64,000 bases of DNA from Caulobacter segnis ATCC 21756 (GTDB lineage Bacteria; Pseudomonadota; Alphaproteobacteria; Caulobacterales; Caulobacteraceae). Positions 16,698 through 28,530 of this stretch are shown here, piece by piece. The translations under genes were made by a program, and so were the position numbers. The DNA lies in assembly GCF_000092285.1 (NCBI RefSeq), contig NC_014100.1, positions 1,922,001-1,986,000 on the forward strand, in the 5' to 3' direction. The notes under the pieces are model-generated. The model did no database searches. It was not told the DNA's origin and saw only the letters and a program-made list of their open reading frames with translations. The first letter of the stretch is position 1; each line of letters begins with the position of its first letter.

Positions 16698-17462
16698 ATG
16701 TTTAAGACCGTTCTGCTGTCCAGCGTTCTGGCCCTGACCGCCACGGCGTCGGCCTTCGCCCAGCCCGCCGCGCCGGCTGTGAAGAATGTCGTCCTCGTAC
16801 ACGGGGCCTTCGCCGACGGCGCGGGCTGGCGCGGCGTCTACGACCGGCTCACCGCCGACGGCTACAAGGTGAGCATCGTCCAGAACCCGCTGTCCTCGCT
16901 GGCCGACGACGTCGCCGCCACCAACCGCGTGATCGCCCGGCAAGACGGTCCGGTGATCCTGGTCGGCCACTCCTATGGTGGAGCGGTGATCAGCCAGGCT
17001 GGCGACAATCCCAAGGTCGCGGGCTTGGTCTATGTCGCGGCCTTCGCGCCGGACGTCGGCCAATCGGTGCTTGACCAGTACGCCGACATCCCGCCGCCGC
17101 CCAATTTCCAGCCCCAGGAAACGCCGGACGGATTCGCTTTTCTCAAGGCTGAGAGCTTCCGGGCAGGCTTTGCCGGCGATCTGTCGGAGAAAGACGCGGC
17201 CTTCCTGCAGGCCTCGCAAAATCCCGTGGCGATGGCCGCGCTCAGCGCCAAGCTGACGGTCGCGGCCTGGAAGACCAAGCCCAGCTGGGCCGTGGTCGCC
17301 ACCGAGGACGGTGCGATCGCGCCCGAGCTCCTGCGCAAAACCGCCCGCCGCATCGGCGCCAAGGCGACCGAAGTGAAGGGCAGCCACGTGGTCTTCGTCT
17401 CCCAACCCAAGGCGGTGGCGGCGGTGATCGAGGCGGCGGCCCAAGGCGTCTCGGCCAAGTAG
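16698..17462 (+). CDS. Exported alpha/beta hydrolase
   Basis: A 254-residue alpha/beta hydrolase with a Sec signal peptide (about residues 1-22, ending ASAFA). VVLVHGAFADGAGW gives the oxyanion region, VGHSYGG the nucleophile elbow with Ser, and GSHVVFVSQPK the catalytic His region. Proteins of this short type act as esterases on small esters or are of unknown substrate. ATG 16698 follows the ribosome site GAGGAG; an upstream in-frame ATG at 16647 lies inside the operator repeats and is unlikely. The cupin gene follows after about 58 bp. The repeat-rich promoter suggests tight control by a repressor that is not encoded next to it. Confidence 0.88.
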   Translation: MFKTVLLSSVLALTATASAFAQPAAPAVKNVVLVHGAFADGAGWRGVYDRLTADGYKVSIVQNPLSSLADDVAATNRVIARQDGPVILVGHSYGGAVISQAGDNPKVAGLVYVAAFAPDVGQSVLDQYADIPPPPNFQPQETPDGFAFLKAESFRAGFAGDLSEKDAAFLQASQNPVAMAALSAKLTVAAWKTKPSWAVVATEDGAIAPELLRKTARRIGAKATEVKGSHVVFVSQPKAVAAVIEAAAQGVSAK

Positions 17463-17520
17463 GTTTCGCCGCACCTAGTTATTCAGAGCCCCCGCGGCTC
17501 GACTTTTGAAGGAAAAGATC

Positions 17521-17937
17521 ATGCGTAAGATTCTGGGCCTGGCCCTGGCCACCGTCTTCATCGGCTCGGCGACGCTCGCCGCGCCGATCCCGCCGCAACC
17601 GAGCGTCAAGCGTACGGACCTGCAGCGTCACGACCTGTCGATCCCAGGTCATGAGACCGTGCAGGCGCGCATCGATATCGCGCCGGGCGCGACCGCGCCC
17701 TGGCATCGTCATCCCGGCGAGGAGGTCATCTACGTCCTCGAAGGCGTTCTTGAGTACCAGCTCGAAGGCCAAAGCCCGGTGACGCTGCAGCCCGGTCAGG
17801 TTCTATTCGTGCCCAAGGGCGTCGCTCACAAGGCGCATAACCCCGGGACGACAAACGGCGCCGAATTGGCGACTTACATCGTCGAGAAGGGCAAGCCCCT
17901 GGTCGCGCCCGCGCCGGACGTAGCTCAGCCGAAATAG
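17521..17937 (+). CDS. Exported small cupin protein
   Basis: A 138-residue single-domain cupin with a Sec signal peptide (about 1-20, LATVFIGSATLAA). Cupin motif 1 is seen in PWHRHPGEEVIYVLEG (His, His, Glu ligands) and motif 2 in PGQVLFVPKGVAHKAHNPG (His). A metal ion is therefore expected in the periplasm. ATG 17521 has AAGGAA 7 bases upstream. It follows the exported hydrolase on the same strand and is followed by a strong hairpin, so the two form a small transcription unit. Function is unknown; similar proteins are annotated only as cupin-domain proteins. Confidence 0.85.
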   Translation: MRKILGLALATVFIGSATLAAPIPPQPSVKRTDLQRHDLSIPGHETVQARIDIAPGATAPWHRHPGEEVIYVLEGVLEYQLEGQSPVTLQPGQVLFVPKGVAHKAHNPGTTNGAELATYIVEKGKPLVAPAPDVAQPK

Positions 17938-17953
17938 GCGCCAAGGTCAGACG

Positions 17954-17992
17954 AGATGCGTTGTCCGCCAACCCAGGGCGGACAACGCATCT
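17954..17992 (+). terminator. Strong hairpin, probable terminator of hydrolase-cupin unit
   Basis: A perfect 16-bp inverted repeat (17954-17969 against 17977-17992) with a 7-base loop, starting 17 bases after the cupin stop. The stem includes GTTGTCCGCC and its complement. No T-run follows, so termination by this hairpin is likely but not of the textbook kind. Confidence 0.7.
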
Positions 17993-18119
17993 TGGCCGAG
18001 CTGAGTAAACGACACGCAGGTTTGGCTAAGGCGCCTTTTGTGACCCACGCTTGATGCGCAAGCGCACGGAAAGTCGCAAGGCTGAAGTGTTCGTGATTCA
18101 ACCCATAAGGAACGTCTCG

Positions 18120-18908
18120 ATGTGGCTTTCCCTGATCGCCTCTCTGCTCGGAATTGCAAACATCGCTAGTTCTGACCGTGAGGCTGCGGTCGTCGAGGCC
18201 TGCAGGGCATGGAACCGCCCTGGCAGCGCGCGAGTCCTTCCCGTCCACCGGGTCGCGCCCGACGGTCTGTGCTTCTCAGGGGAGATCAATAGCGCCAGTT
18301 CCGCGGCGTTTGTAGACGCCTTGGCGACGCTCGAGCCGGCGACGCCCCTGGTGATCGTGGTCCATTCGAATGGCGGCGAAATCAACGCCGGCATAGCTAT
18401 GGGTGAAGCGCTTGCGCCGCTAAAGACCACCGTGGTGGCGCAGAGGGTCTGCGCTTCTTCATGCGCCAACTATCTGTTCACCGCCGGCGACCGGCGAGTG
18501 ATCGACGACGACGCCTTGCTGTTATTCCACGGCGGTGCGCATCCGATCGATGAAGGCGCACTCCGCAAGGCGATCGGCTCGCAAATCCCCGCCGACCAGG
18601 TTGAGGCGCAGGTCGCCAATATCCGTGCGGACATCGATAGGCAAATCCGTCGCCAGGACGCCTTTTCCACTATGGCCCGCATCGACGTGAACTTCTTCCG
18701 CTGGATGGCTAGCTTCAATGACCTGCCCGAAGACGCCTTCCTGACTTTGTGCCCGACCCGAGACCCAGTGATGATCCTCTATTCCGACCGGCTTCTTGCG
18801 ATGCATGGCGTCGCGGTGCACGAGAACCGCGGTCCGAACTCTCAGGAAGCCCTGACGGCTAGGGTCGCCGCGTTGGGCCGCGCTGAGCCCGTCTGTTTCA
18901 TGGAATAA
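18120..18908 (+). CDS. ClpP/crotonase-fold exported protein of unknown function
   Basis: A 262-residue protein with a short N-terminal hydrophobic segment and a domain resembling ClpP-like serine peptidases. VIVVHSNGGEINAGIAMGEAL corresponds to the oxyanion-hole strand, CASSCANYLF to the nucleophile helix and LLFHGGAHP to the His position. Two Cys flank the presumed Ser, which would suit a disulphide in the periplasm. ATG 18120 was chosen for its AAGGAA ribosome site and hydrophobic start; an open frame from 18051 adds only charged residues. It stands alone between the cupin unit and the molybdenum hydroxylase. Peptidase activity is not proven by sequence and a structural role is possible. 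Confidence 0.72.
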   Translation: MWLSLIASLLGIANIASSDREAAVVEACRAWNRPGSARVLPVHRVAPDGLCFSGEINSASSAAFVDALATLEPATPLVIVVHSNGGEINAGIAMGEALAPLKTTVVAQRVCASSCANYLFTAGDRRVIDDDALLLFHGGAHPIDEGALRKAIGSQIPADQVEAQVANIRADIDRQIRRQDAFSTMARIDVNFFRWMASFNDLPEDAFLTLCPTRDPVMILYSDRLLAMHGVAVHENRGPNSQEALTARVAALGRAEPVCFME

Positions 18909-19150
18909 GGAAGTCGCGCGTTTTTCGAGCAGGGGGCTTCCTCTAGGCCGCCCATCTTTCAGCGGTTACCTCGGCGGTCGCTGGGGGAGGGCTCGCCGCG
19001 GCGGAGGCTTGGTTTGAACGATCCTGCTGCGATCGTGTCGCAGCACGCGTGTCGATCTTGCCCCGCGCGAGGTTTGCTCTCAAAGTCTCGCACCTGACCT
19101 TGTTGCGGATGAGCTTGGCGCGTTCGTACGAGGCCGCTGGAGGGCGCGCC
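18909..19150. promoter_or_regulatory. Intergenic region with an 8-5-8 inverted repeat
   Basis: The 242 bases before the cytochrome gene hold TGCTGCGA-TCGTG-TCGCAGCA at 19025-19045, a perfect inverted repeat that could be an operator or leader hairpin for the molybdenum hydroxylase operon. No gene is supported here. An in-frame ATG at 19109 is an alternative start for the cytochrome. Confidence 0.4.
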
Positions 19151-20440
19151 GTGCTGAAACGTCTCATAGCCGGATTGCTTGCGCTGGCGGTTGTCGGATT
19201 GGTCGGGTTGGGCGTGTTCGCTTGGCGTCCGGCTATCGGCAAGATCGATCCGCCCGCGCCGTCCAGCTTCGCTCCGGACCTCGTCGCGCGAGGCGAGGCG
19301 TTGGCCGGGGCCGGCTATTGCTCGACTTGCCACACCTCGAAAGGGGGACAGCCCTTCGCCGGTGGCTACCCCATGAAGACCGGGTTCGGCACGATCTATT
19401 CGACCAACATAACGCCCGATCCCGGCACCGGCATCGGGACCTGGTCGGAGGCGGCCTTCCGTCGGGCGATGCACGAGGGCGTGGCCCGAGACGGGGCGCA
19501 CCTCCTTCCGGTCTTTCCCTATGATCACTTCACAAAACTCTCGGACGACGACGTGTCGGCGCTCTACGCCTACATGATGACGCGCCCGCCGGTCGTCGCT
19601 TCGGCCAAGCGCAACAGCGTGCCGTTCCCGCTGAACATCCGAGCCCTGCAGGCCGGCTGGAAGCTTCTCTTCTTCAAGCCTGGCCGGTTCGAGCCGGACG
19701 CGGCCAAGAGCGCCGAATGGAACCGCGGCGCCTATCTGGCCGAGGGCGTCAGCCACTGCGGCGCCTGCCACACGCCGCGCAACGCCTTGGGGGCGGAGAA
19801 GCGGGGCAAGGCCTACGCCGGCGCGCTGATCGACGGCTGGGTCGCTCCACCCCTCACCGCCGCCAATCCTTCGCCCGCGCCTTGGGACCAGGCCGAGTTG
19901 ACCGCCTATCTGCGGACGGGCGTCAGCCGCTATCACGGCGTCGCCGCCGGCCCGATGGCGCCGGTGGTGCATGACGGCCTGATCAAGCTGCCCGGCGCCG
20001 ATATCCGGGCGCTGGCGATCTATTTCGCCGATGTGGACGGCGCGGCGGGCAGGGGCGGGGCTCTGGCGCCGGCCCTGCGAAGGGCCGCTGTCGCCGATCG
20101 CCTGAACGTTGGGCCACAGAACGATCCGGCCGCGCGGCTCTACACCGCCGCCTGCGCCTCGTGCCACTACAACGGCGTTGGCCAGCCCAACCCGCTGCGC
20201 CCTGACCTGGCGCTCAATAGCGCCGTCAATCTGGACGACCCGACGAACCTGATCCGCGTGGTGCTTTACGGCGTCAGCGCCAAGGACGGCGCGCCGGGCG
20301 TGGTGATGCCTGGCTTCAACCGTTTTAGCGACGCCGAGGTCGCCAGGCTGGCCACCTATCTGCGCGCCACCCGCACGGACAAGCCCGCCTGGCCGAACCT
20401 CGAAAAGAAGGTCGCGGCGATCCGCGCGCAGGGAAAGTGA
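19151..20440 (+). CDS. Membrane-anchored triheme cytochrome c, electron acceptor of molybdenum hydroxylase
   Basis: A 429-residue exported cytochrome with one N-terminal membrane helix (about residues 4-22) and three class-I haem sites: CSTCH, CGACH and CASCH. This is the architecture of the third subunit of periplasmic xanthine-oxidase-type dehydrogenases (aldehyde, nicotinate or isoquinoline oxidoreductases), where the haems pass electrons to the respiratory chain. GTG 19151 has GGAGGG upstream and puts the helix at the N terminus. The iron-sulphur gene follows after seven bases and the molybdopterin gene overlaps that, so the three form one enzyme complex. Confidence 0.88.
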   Translation: MLKRLIAGLLALAVVGLVGLGVFAWRPAIGKIDPPAPSSFAPDLVARGEALAGAGYCSTCHTSKGGQPFAGGYPMKTGFGTIYSTNITPDPGTGIGTWSEAAFRRAMHEGVARDGAHLLPVFPYDHFTKLSDDDVSALYAYMMTRPPVVASAKRNSVPFPLNIRALQAGWKLLFFKPGRFEPDAAKSAEWNRGAYLAEGVSHCGACHTPRNALGAEKRGKAYAGALIDGWVAPPLTAANPSPAPWDQAELTAYLRTGVSRYHGVAAGPMAPVVHDGLIKLPGADIRALAIYFADVDGAAGRGGALAPALRRAAVADRLNVGPQNDPAARLYTAACASCHYNGVGQPNPLRPDLALNSAVNLDDPTNLIRVVLYGVSAKDGAPGVVMPGFNRFSDAEVARLATYLRATRTDKPAWPNLEKKVAAIRAQGK

Positions 20441-20447
20441 GCCAGCC

Positions 20448-20912
20448 ATGACCCAGTTCACGATCAACGGCCGGGCCGTCTCCATTGACGCCGACGAGGA
20501 CACGCCGCTGCTGTGGGTGATCCGCGACGACATCGGCCTGACCGGCACCAAGTTCGGCTGCGGGATCGGCATGTGCGGCGCCTGCACCGTCCACGTCGGC
20601 GGGCGCGCGACGCGCTCGTGCATCACGCCGCTCAGCGCGGTCGACGGTGCCGAGGTGACGACCATCGAGGGCCTGGACCCCGCGGGGCAGCATCCGGTGC
20701 AGAAGGCCTGGCTGGACCTGCAGGCCCCGCAGTGCGGCTACTGCCAGTCGGGCCAGATCATGCAGGCGGCCGCCATGCTCAAGGACTTCCCCACGCCCAC
20801 GGATCAGGACATCGATGCGACGATGAGCGGTAATCTGTGTCGCTGCATGACCTATGCCCGCATTCGGGCGGCCATCAAGCAAGCCGCAGCGGCCATGGGA
20901 GACAAGTCGTGA
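20448..20912 (+). CDS. Two-[2Fe-2S] subunit of molybdenum hydroxylase
   Basis: A 154-residue small subunit of the xanthine oxidase family. The plant-type cluster is in [13 protein letters not shown] plus the later RSC, and the second cluster in [11 protein letters not shown] and NLCRCMTY. It hands electrons from the molybdenum centre to the cytochrome. It has no signal peptide; export would depend on the Tat signal of the large subunit by the hitchhiker route (known for this family, inferred here). Its stop overlaps the GTG start of the large subunit (GTGA). Confidence 0.93.
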   Translation: MTQFTINGRAVSIDADEDTPLLWVIRDDIGLTGTKFGCGIGMCGACTVHVGGRATRSCITPLSAVDGAEVTTIEGLDPAGQHPVQKAWLDLQAPQCGYCQSGQIMQAAAMLKDFPTPTDQDIDATMSGNLCRCMTYARIRAAIKQAAAAMGDKS

Positions 20913-23218
20913 GCCGCCTCCAGCGGAAGGGCGCGCCAGGCGGCTTCCTATCGCGCCGCAATTTCCTGATCGCGTCGACCGGGGCAGGCCTGGCGTTTGG
21001 CTTTTCGGCCTTGGTCGAGGCGGCGATGGACCCGACCGTTCCCGGCGGCGCGCCAACCGCCAGCGCCGGGCCTCGGTTCGAGCCCACCCTGTGGTTCGCC
21101 ATCGATGGCGACGGGATCGTCACCGTCAACATCATCCGCGCCGAGATGGGTCAGCACGTAGGCACCGCGCTGGCCCGTATTCTCGCCGATGAACTAGACG
21201 TCGCCTGGGATAAGGTGCGGATCGTTCACGTCGACTCCGATCCCAAGTGGGGATTGATGGTCACCGGCGGTAGCTGGTCCGTGTGGCAGACCTTCCCGAT
21301 CTTCAGCCAGGCCGGCGCGGCCGGCCGCATCGCCCTGGTCGAGGCGGGGGCCAAGCTGATGAATGTCTCGCCCGCCGGCGGGACGGCGCGCGGCGGAGTG
21401 GTCCATGTGGGCGGCCGGTCGATATCCTATGGCGACATCGTCAAGCGTGGCGGCGTCGCGCGGACGTTCACGCCCGAGGAGCTGGCCAAGCTCCCGATCA
21501 AGCCCGCGGCCGAGCGCAAGTTGATCGGCAAGCCGGGAAAGGCCCTGGACATCGCCGCCAAGATCAATGGGACGGCGGTGTACGGCATCGACGCCAAGGT
21601 CCCGGGCATGGTTTTCGCCCGACCCAAGCTGCCGCCCACGCGCCACGGGGCCAGGGTCGTGTCGGTCGACGATGGCGCGGCCAAGAAGATCAAGGGCTAC
21701 CTGCGCTGCCTGACGATCGAGGATCCGTCCGACACCGTGCCGGGTTGGGTCCTGGTGATCGCCGAAAGCTATCCCGCCGCCCTGCGCGCCTCCGAACTGG
21801 TCAAGGTGACATGGACCGCCGGCCCGGGCGCCAGCGTGTCGGAGAAGGACCTGCAGGACCACGCCGCCGCCTTGATCGCCAAGCCCGATGTTGGCGCTCT
21901 GCTCGACACCAAGACCGCCGACACGGCGCCGGCCTTCCAGGCCGCCAAGTCGGTGCTGGAGCAGACCTACACAACGGCGACCGTGCTGCACTTCCAGCTC
22001 GAGCCGCTCAACGCCCTGGCCTTTGAAAAGGACGGGGTGATGGAGATCCACACCGGAAACCAGTGGCAGAGCCTGATCCTGCCGACCTTGGCTAAGGCGC
22101 TGGACCGTCCCGAGACCAGCATCGTCATGCGCACCTACATGCTCGGCGGCGGCTTTGGTCGACGGCTGACCGGCGACTACGCGGTGCCGGCCGCGCTGGC
22201 GGCCAAGGCGCTGGGCAAGCCGGTCAAGCTGGTCCTGACACGGGAGGACGACGCGCGCTTCGACTCGGTGCGCTCCCCCTCGGTTCAGAAGGTGCGCATG
22301 GCCTTCGATGGCGCCGGAAATATCCTGGCCCAGGAGCACCACGCGGCCGCGGGCTGGCCGACGCTAGCCAATGCGCCGGCCTTGATGCCGAAGGGCAAGA
22401 ACGGCGTGGCCTACGACCCCTTCGCGATCTCGGGCGCCGATCATTGGTACGAGGTCGGGGCCCACAAGGTGCGCGCCATCAATAACGACTTGGCCAACGA
22501 GACCTTTCGCCCCGGCTGGCTCCGCTCGGTCGGGCCGGGCTGGACCAACTGGGCGAGCGAGAGCTTCATCGACGAGGCGGCTCACCACTTGAAGACCGAC
22601 CCCGTGGCCTTGCGGCTGAAGCTGCTGACCGGAGCGGGCGCCAACGCCGGCGGTGACGCCAGCACAAAGGGCGGCGCCAGGCGTCAGGCCGAAGTGGTGC
22701 GTCGCGCGGCCGAAGCCGCGGGGTGGGGCCAGCCCCTGCCCAAGGATACGGGGCTGGGCCTGGCCACGAGCTTTGGTCAGGAACGCGACATGCCGACCTG
22801 GGTGGCCTGCGTCGCTCGGGTCCATGTCGATCGCGCCAGCGGCGTCGTCACGGTGCGAAAACTGACCATCGTAACCGACGCCGGCACCATCGTTGATCCC
22901 GACGGCGCGCGGGCCCAGACCGAGGGGGCGGCGCTATGGGGCCTCAGCATGGCGCTGCACGAGGGGACCCAGTTCGTGAACGGACAGGTCAAGGACGTGA
23001 ACCTCGACACCTATGCGCCGCTCCGCATCGCCGACACGCCAGAGCTGGACATCCGCTTCGTCGACAGCGTCGAGGTCCCCGTCGGCTTGGGCGAGCCCGC
23101 CACCACCGTTGTCGCTCCGGCCATCGCCAACGCCATCTTCCGCGCCGTCGGCGTACGCCTTCGGCATATCCCCATCACTTCCGCCGCCGTGCTCGCGGCC
23201 TTGTCGGGCAAGGGCTGA
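20909..23218 (+). CDS. Molybdopterin-binding large subunit, isoquinoline oxidoreductase/aldehyde dehydrogenase type
   Basis: A 769-residue catalytic subunit that hydroxylates an aldehyde or N-heteroaromatic carbon using water. A Tat signal ([18 protein letters not shown]) near the N terminus sends it to the periplasm. [11 protein letters not shown] is the molybdopterin-binding glycine motif, and [18 protein letters not shown] holds the active-site Glu. The start GTG 20909 overlaps the small-subunit stop and places the twin Arg about 18 residues in; the frame also continues upstream inside the small-subunit gene, which is not coding for this protein. Cofactor maturation genes (XdhC/MocA type) are not in the window. 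The substrate is unknown. Confidence 0.9.
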   Translation: MSRLQRKGAPGGFLSRRNFLIASTGAGLAFGFSALVEAAMDPTVPGGAPTASAGPRFEPTLWFAIDGDGIVTVNIIRAEMGQHVGTALARILADELDVAWDKVRIVHVDSDPKWGLMVTGGSWSVWQTFPIFSQAGAAGRIALVEAGAKLMNVSPAGGTARGGVVHVGGRSISYGDIVKRGGVARTFTPEELAKLPIKPAAERKLIGKPGKALDIAAKINGTAVYGIDAKVPGMVFARPKLPPTRHGARVVSVDDGAAKKIKGYLRCLTIEDPSDTVPGWVLVIAESYPAALRASELVKVTWTAGPGASVSEKDLQDHAAALIAKPDVGALLDTKTADTAPAFQAAKSVLEQTYTTATVLHFQLEPLNALAFEKDGVMEIHTGNQWQSLILPTLAKALDRPETSIVMRTYMLGGGFGRRLTGDYAVPAALAAKALGKPVKLVLTREDDARFDSVRSPSVQKVRMAFDGAGNILAQEHHAAAGWPTLANAPALMPKGKNGVAYDPFAISGADHWYEVGAHKVRAINNDLANETFRPGWLRSVGPGWTNWASESFIDEAAHHLKTDPVALRLKLLTGAGANAGGDASTKGGARRQAEVVRRAAEAAGWGQPLPKDTGLGLATSFGQERDMPTWVACVARVHVDRASGVVTVRKLTIVTDAGTIVDPDGARAQTEGAALWGLSMALHEGTQFVNGQVKDVNLDTYAPLRIADTPELDIRFVDSVEVPVGLGEPATTVVAPAIANAIFRAVGVRLRHIPITSAAVLAALSGKG

Positions 23219-23314
23219 CCCCATTCGGCGTTTCCAAGCCACGCGTCGACGCGGCGGGCCGAGACTGGCTACGGAAGCGCCCCATTCCGCGCATTCCAAA
23301 TCCTTGATTGTAGA

Positions 23315-23371
23315 GCTCCCCGAGCGACGCCAAAGGCGGCTTCTGGCGCTTCGCTCTCCCCGTGAGGGAGC
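23315..23371. repeat. REP-like compound hairpin
   Basis: A structured intergenic element behind the molybdenum hydroxylase. An outer pair GCTCCC (23315-23320)/GGGAGC (23366-23371) encloses GAGCGACGCCA (23322-23332), which pairs with TGGCG and TCGCTC (23344-23356), plus a small CTCCC/GGGAG hairpin. It may be a terminator or a member of a dispersed repeat family. I saw no second copy in this window. Confidence 0.5.
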
Positions 23372-23396
23372 CTCCACAGCGGTGGCCAATCACGCC

Positions 23397-23427
23397 TTGA
23401 CCTTGACATCATGTCAGGCCGCAGACT
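23397..23427 (+). promoter_or_regulatory. MerR/CueR-type promoter of the copper ATPase operon
   Basis: TTGACC (23397-23402) and CAGACT (23422-23427) form -35 and -10 boxes with a 19-bp spacer, the long spacing typical of MerR-family activated promoters. The spacer holds the dyad TGACA-TCA-TGTCA (23405-23417). The cueR-like gene lies at the end of the operon. Together these fit copper-induced untwisting of the promoter by CueR (established for the family, inferred here). Confidence 0.7.
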
Positions 23428-23448
23428 CTCCCCGGATAGGAGATCCGG

Positions 23449-25784
<2,336 letters not shown>

Positions 25785-25788
<4 letters not shown>

Positions 25789-26189
25789 ATATTGGCCAGG
25801 CCTCGGCCGCCACCGGCGTGTCGCAGCGGATGATCCGCCACTACGAGAAGATCGGCTTGGTTCCGCCGCCGCCGCGCCGCGACAGCGGCTATCGCGACTA
25901 CGACCAGCCCGACGTGAATCGTCTGCGGTTTATCGCCAACGCGCGCGATCTGGGTTTTCCCATCGAGGAGATCCGGGAGTTGCTATCGTTGTGGGGCGAC
26001 GCGGGGCGCGCCAGCGCCGAGGTGAAGGCGATGGCGCTGGCGCGAGCCGAGGATCTTCATGCCAAGGCGATGGCGCTGGAAGCCATGCGCGCCGCGCTGC
26101 TGGACCTGGCGGAAAGCTGCCACGGCGACGCGCGCCCCGACTGTCCGATCATCGATCGCCTGCAACAGGACAGCCTCCCCCTGGCCTGA
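25785..26189 (+). CDS. cueR: Cu(I)-responsive MerR-family regulator
   Basis: A 134-residue CueR/HmrR-type regulator. The winged helix is in [20 protein letters not shown] with the IGLVPPPPR turn, followed by a dimerisation coiled coil. The C-terminal metal loop [10 protein letters not shown] has two Cys eight residues apart, then PIIDRL, as in copper sensors. The ATG overlaps the ATPase stop (ATGA), so sensor and pump share a transcript and the operon is probably autoregulated from the promoter at 23397-23427. Confidence 0.92.
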
Positions 26190-26363
26190 ACTTGGCGCGC
26201 GCATAGGACACCGGAGAGACCTATTGGCCTAACGGCTCACGCCAGAGAACTTCCGAAAAGGTCGATCTTCCGCGGCGCGAGTAACTGACGGTCCGGAGTT
26301 CGGAACGGTCCGGGCGTCGGCTTCTGGCGCGCTGCGGACGGCTGAGAAGAGCAGTCATCGAGG
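26190..26363. other. Intergenic region, no supported gene
   Basis: This gap lies between the convergent cueR and mesD genes. A 45-codon basic open frame on the minus strand (26221-26358) follows mesD, but has no family resemblance and I do not call it. No T-run hairpin was seen. Confidence 0.5.
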
Positions 26364-27392
26364 TCAGGCCGAGAGTTCTTTGCGGACGATCGCCGCGCCC
26401 GCGCTCAGGGCCTCCAGCTTGCCCCTCGCCACGTGACGAGCCAGCGGGGCCATCCCGCAGTTGGTGGAGGGATAGAGCTTGTCGGCGTCCACGAACTGAA
26501 GGGCCTTGCGCAGGGTGTCGGCGACGTCCTCGGGCGTCTCGATGGTGTCGGTCGCCACGTCGATGGCCCCCACCATCACCGTCTTGCCCCGAATGAGTTC
26601 GATCAGATCCATCGGGACGCGAGAGTTCTGGCACTCCAGCGAGATGATATCGATGCTGGACTGCTTCAGCTTGGGGAAAGCTTCCTCATACTGACGCCAC
26701 TCCGAACCCAGGGTCTTCTTCCAGTCCGTATTGGCCTTGATGCCGTAGCCGTAGCAGATGTGGACGGCCGTTTGGCATTTGAGCCCTTCCGTCGCCTTCT
26801 CCAGGGTCGCGACGCCCCAGTCGTTGACCTCGTCGAAGAAGACGTTGAACGCGGGCTCGTCGAACTGGATGATGTCGACGCCGGCGGCCTCCAGCTCCCT
26901 GGCTTCCTGGTTAAGGATCTTGGCGAACTCCCAGGCCAGCTTCTCGCGGCTCCTGTAGTGGTCGTCATAGAGGGTGTCGATCATCGTCATCGGACCGGGC
27001 AGGGCCCATTTGATCGGCTGGGTGGTCTGCCGACGGAGGAACTTCGCGTCCTCGACGAAGACCGACTTCGGGCGGCTGACAGCGCCGACGACCGTCGGCA
27101 CGCTCGCATCATAGCGGTCGCGAATTCTGACGGTCTTGCGCGCCTCGAAGTCGACGCCGGCGAGATGCTCGATGAACGTCGTGACGAAATGCTGGCGCGT
27201 CTGCTCGCCGTCGCTGACGATGTCGACGCCGGCCCGCCGCTGATCGTCCAGGGACAGACGCAAAGCGTCCTGTTTGCCCTCGATCAGTTCCTCATTTTGC
27301 AGTTTCCAGGGCGACCAGAGCGTCTCGGGCTGGGCTAGCCAGGCGGGTTTGGGCAGGCTGCCGGCGGTCGACGTGGGCAACAGGGTTTTCAT
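26364..27392 (-). CDS. mesD: Folate-independent methionine synthase MesD (core-MetE)
   Basis: A 342-residue protein equal to the C-terminal catalytic half of MetE, lacking the N-terminal folate-related half. Zinc ligands are seen in AVHICYGYG (His and Cys) and in STNCGMA (Cys), with a Glu between. It transfers a methyl group to homocysteine, but not from methyl-tetrahydropteroyl-triglutamate. The upstream partner gene encodes a DUF1852 protein, the required accessory named MesX in published work on folate-independent methionine synthases (recalled, not checked), where MesD needs MesX and oxygen. The ATG at 27392 lies 28 bases after the mesX stop. The pair lies behind a cobalamin riboswitch, which fits a B12-independent backup for MetH. 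Confidence 0.9.
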   Translation of the reverse strand: MKTLLPTSTAGSLPKPAWLAQPETLWSPWKLQNEELIEGKQDALRLSLDDQRRAGVDIVSDGEQTRQHFVTTFIEHLAGVDFEARKTVRIRDRYDASVPTVVGAVSRPKSVFVEDAKFLRRQTTQPIKWALPGPMTMIDTLYDDHYRSREKLAWEFAKILNQEARELEAAGVDIIQFDEPAFNVFFDEVNDWGVATLEKATEGLKCQTAVHICYGYGIKANTDWKKTLGSEWRQYEEAFPKLKQSSIDIISLECQNSRVPMDLIELIRGKTVMVGAIDVATDTIETPEDVADTLRKALQFVDADKLYPSTNCGMAPLARHVARGKLEALSAGAAIVRKELSA

Positions 27393-27420
27393 GATAGATG
27401 ACTCTGTACGTTTTGGCTGA

Positions 27421-28407
27421 TCAGGCGGCGAAATCGGCGGAGAACTGTTCGAGGACGGCCCGATACCGCTTGATGAAACGTTCCTCGGCGAACTTGCCCT
27501 GCTCAAGGGCCAGTCGGCTCCGTTCTTCCCGATCGTAGACAATCCGAGTCAGCGAATAGTCCTGACACTTCAGGCTCGGCTGATACTGTTCGGTCGCCGG
27601 GGAGTTGGCGTTATAGATCTCGGGGCGATAGATCTTCTGGAACGTCTCCATCGTGCTGATCGTGCTGAACAGCTCAAGATCTGTGTAGTCGCCGGTCAGG
27701 TCGCCGATATGGTAGAAGGCCAGAGGAGCCATGCTGTTTCTGGGCATGAAGTAGCGAACCTTCATTCCCATTTTCGCGAAATACTGATCGGTCGAAGAGC
27801 GCTCGTCGTTCTCATATTCAATCCCCAGCACGGGGTGCTCAGCGCCGGTCCGATAGTAGGTCTTGCTACTCGACACGCTCAGGCAGATGACGGGCGGCTT
27901 GCTGAAATTATCCCGATAGGCGTCTGAACTCAGGAAGCGCTTGAACAGGTTTCCATGCAGGTCGCCGAAGCCCTCCGGAGCGCCGGAATTCGGGTGGCGC
28001 TTCATGTGCTCCGGGAGAAGCACGCTGAAGTCATAATCGCGGACGTACGAAGAGAAGTTATTCCCCACGATGCCGTCGATGCGCTCGCCGGTCTGTTTGT
28101 CGAGAATGGTCGTCTGAAGGATTTCGATCAGCGGGAAGGCGTCGCCGCCCGCTTCGGGAGAAGCATTCATCTCGACGGAGATGATCTTGAGTTCGACCGC
28201 GTAACGATCCCCCTTGGGATTGTCCCGATGCGCCAGGGAATTGAAACGATTGTCGATCATCCTGAGGGTATTGCGCAGGTTTTCCTGCCGGTTCTCCCCT
28301 CTGGCCAAGTTGGCGAAGTTGGTCGTGATCCGCGTGTTCTCGGCGGGACGATAGTCCTCATCGAGCGCAGTGCTCTTGATGGTGAATGCAAATTCGCTCT
28401 TGAGCAT
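27421..28407 (-). CDS. mesX: DUF1852 protein, MesX accessory of MesD
   Basis: A 328-residue DUF1852 protein. It opens with EFAFTIKSTALDEDYRPAE and carries the family blocks TNFANLARGENRQENLRNT, RFNSLAHRDNPKGDRYA and FFLPRNSMAPL-like segments. It has no signal peptide and no cofactor motif that I recognise. In the described system MesX is needed with MesD for methionine synthesis and is thought to help obtain the methyl group in an oxygen-dependent way (family knowledge). It is the first gene after the riboswitch leader and is followed by mesD, which supports a two-gene operon. Confidence 0.88.
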   Translation of the reverse strand: MLKSEFAFTIKSTALDEDYRPAENTRITTNFANLARGENRQENLRNTLRMIDNRFNSLAHRDNPKGDRYAVELKIISVEMNASPEAGGDAFPLIEILQTTILDKQTGERIDGIVGNNFSSYVRDYDFSVLLPEHMKRHPNSGAPEGFGDLHGNLFKRFLSSDAYRDNFSKPPVICLSVSSSKTYYRTGAEHPVLGIEYENDERSSTDQYFAKMGMKVRYFMPRNSMAPLAFYHIGDLTGDYTDLELFSTISTMETFQKIYRPEIYNANSPATEQYQPSLKCQDYSLTRIVYDREERSRLALEQGKFAEERFIKRYRAVLEQFSADFAA

Positions 28408-28530
28408 GGTCTCCGCCGTTGATGCTGTGGCGAGACAGCGGGCAGGGACGCGCGACCGCCCGCGCGGAGTGGTCCGGTCGCGGCGCTCATGCGACCTGAC
28501 CGGACACCCCGCCGGAGGACGTTATCTGTC

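Noticed and set aside
26221..26358. Small basic open frame (45 codons) just behind mesD on the minus strand
   Set aside because: Arg-rich translation without resemblance, and no ribosome site; may be chance in GC-rich DNA.
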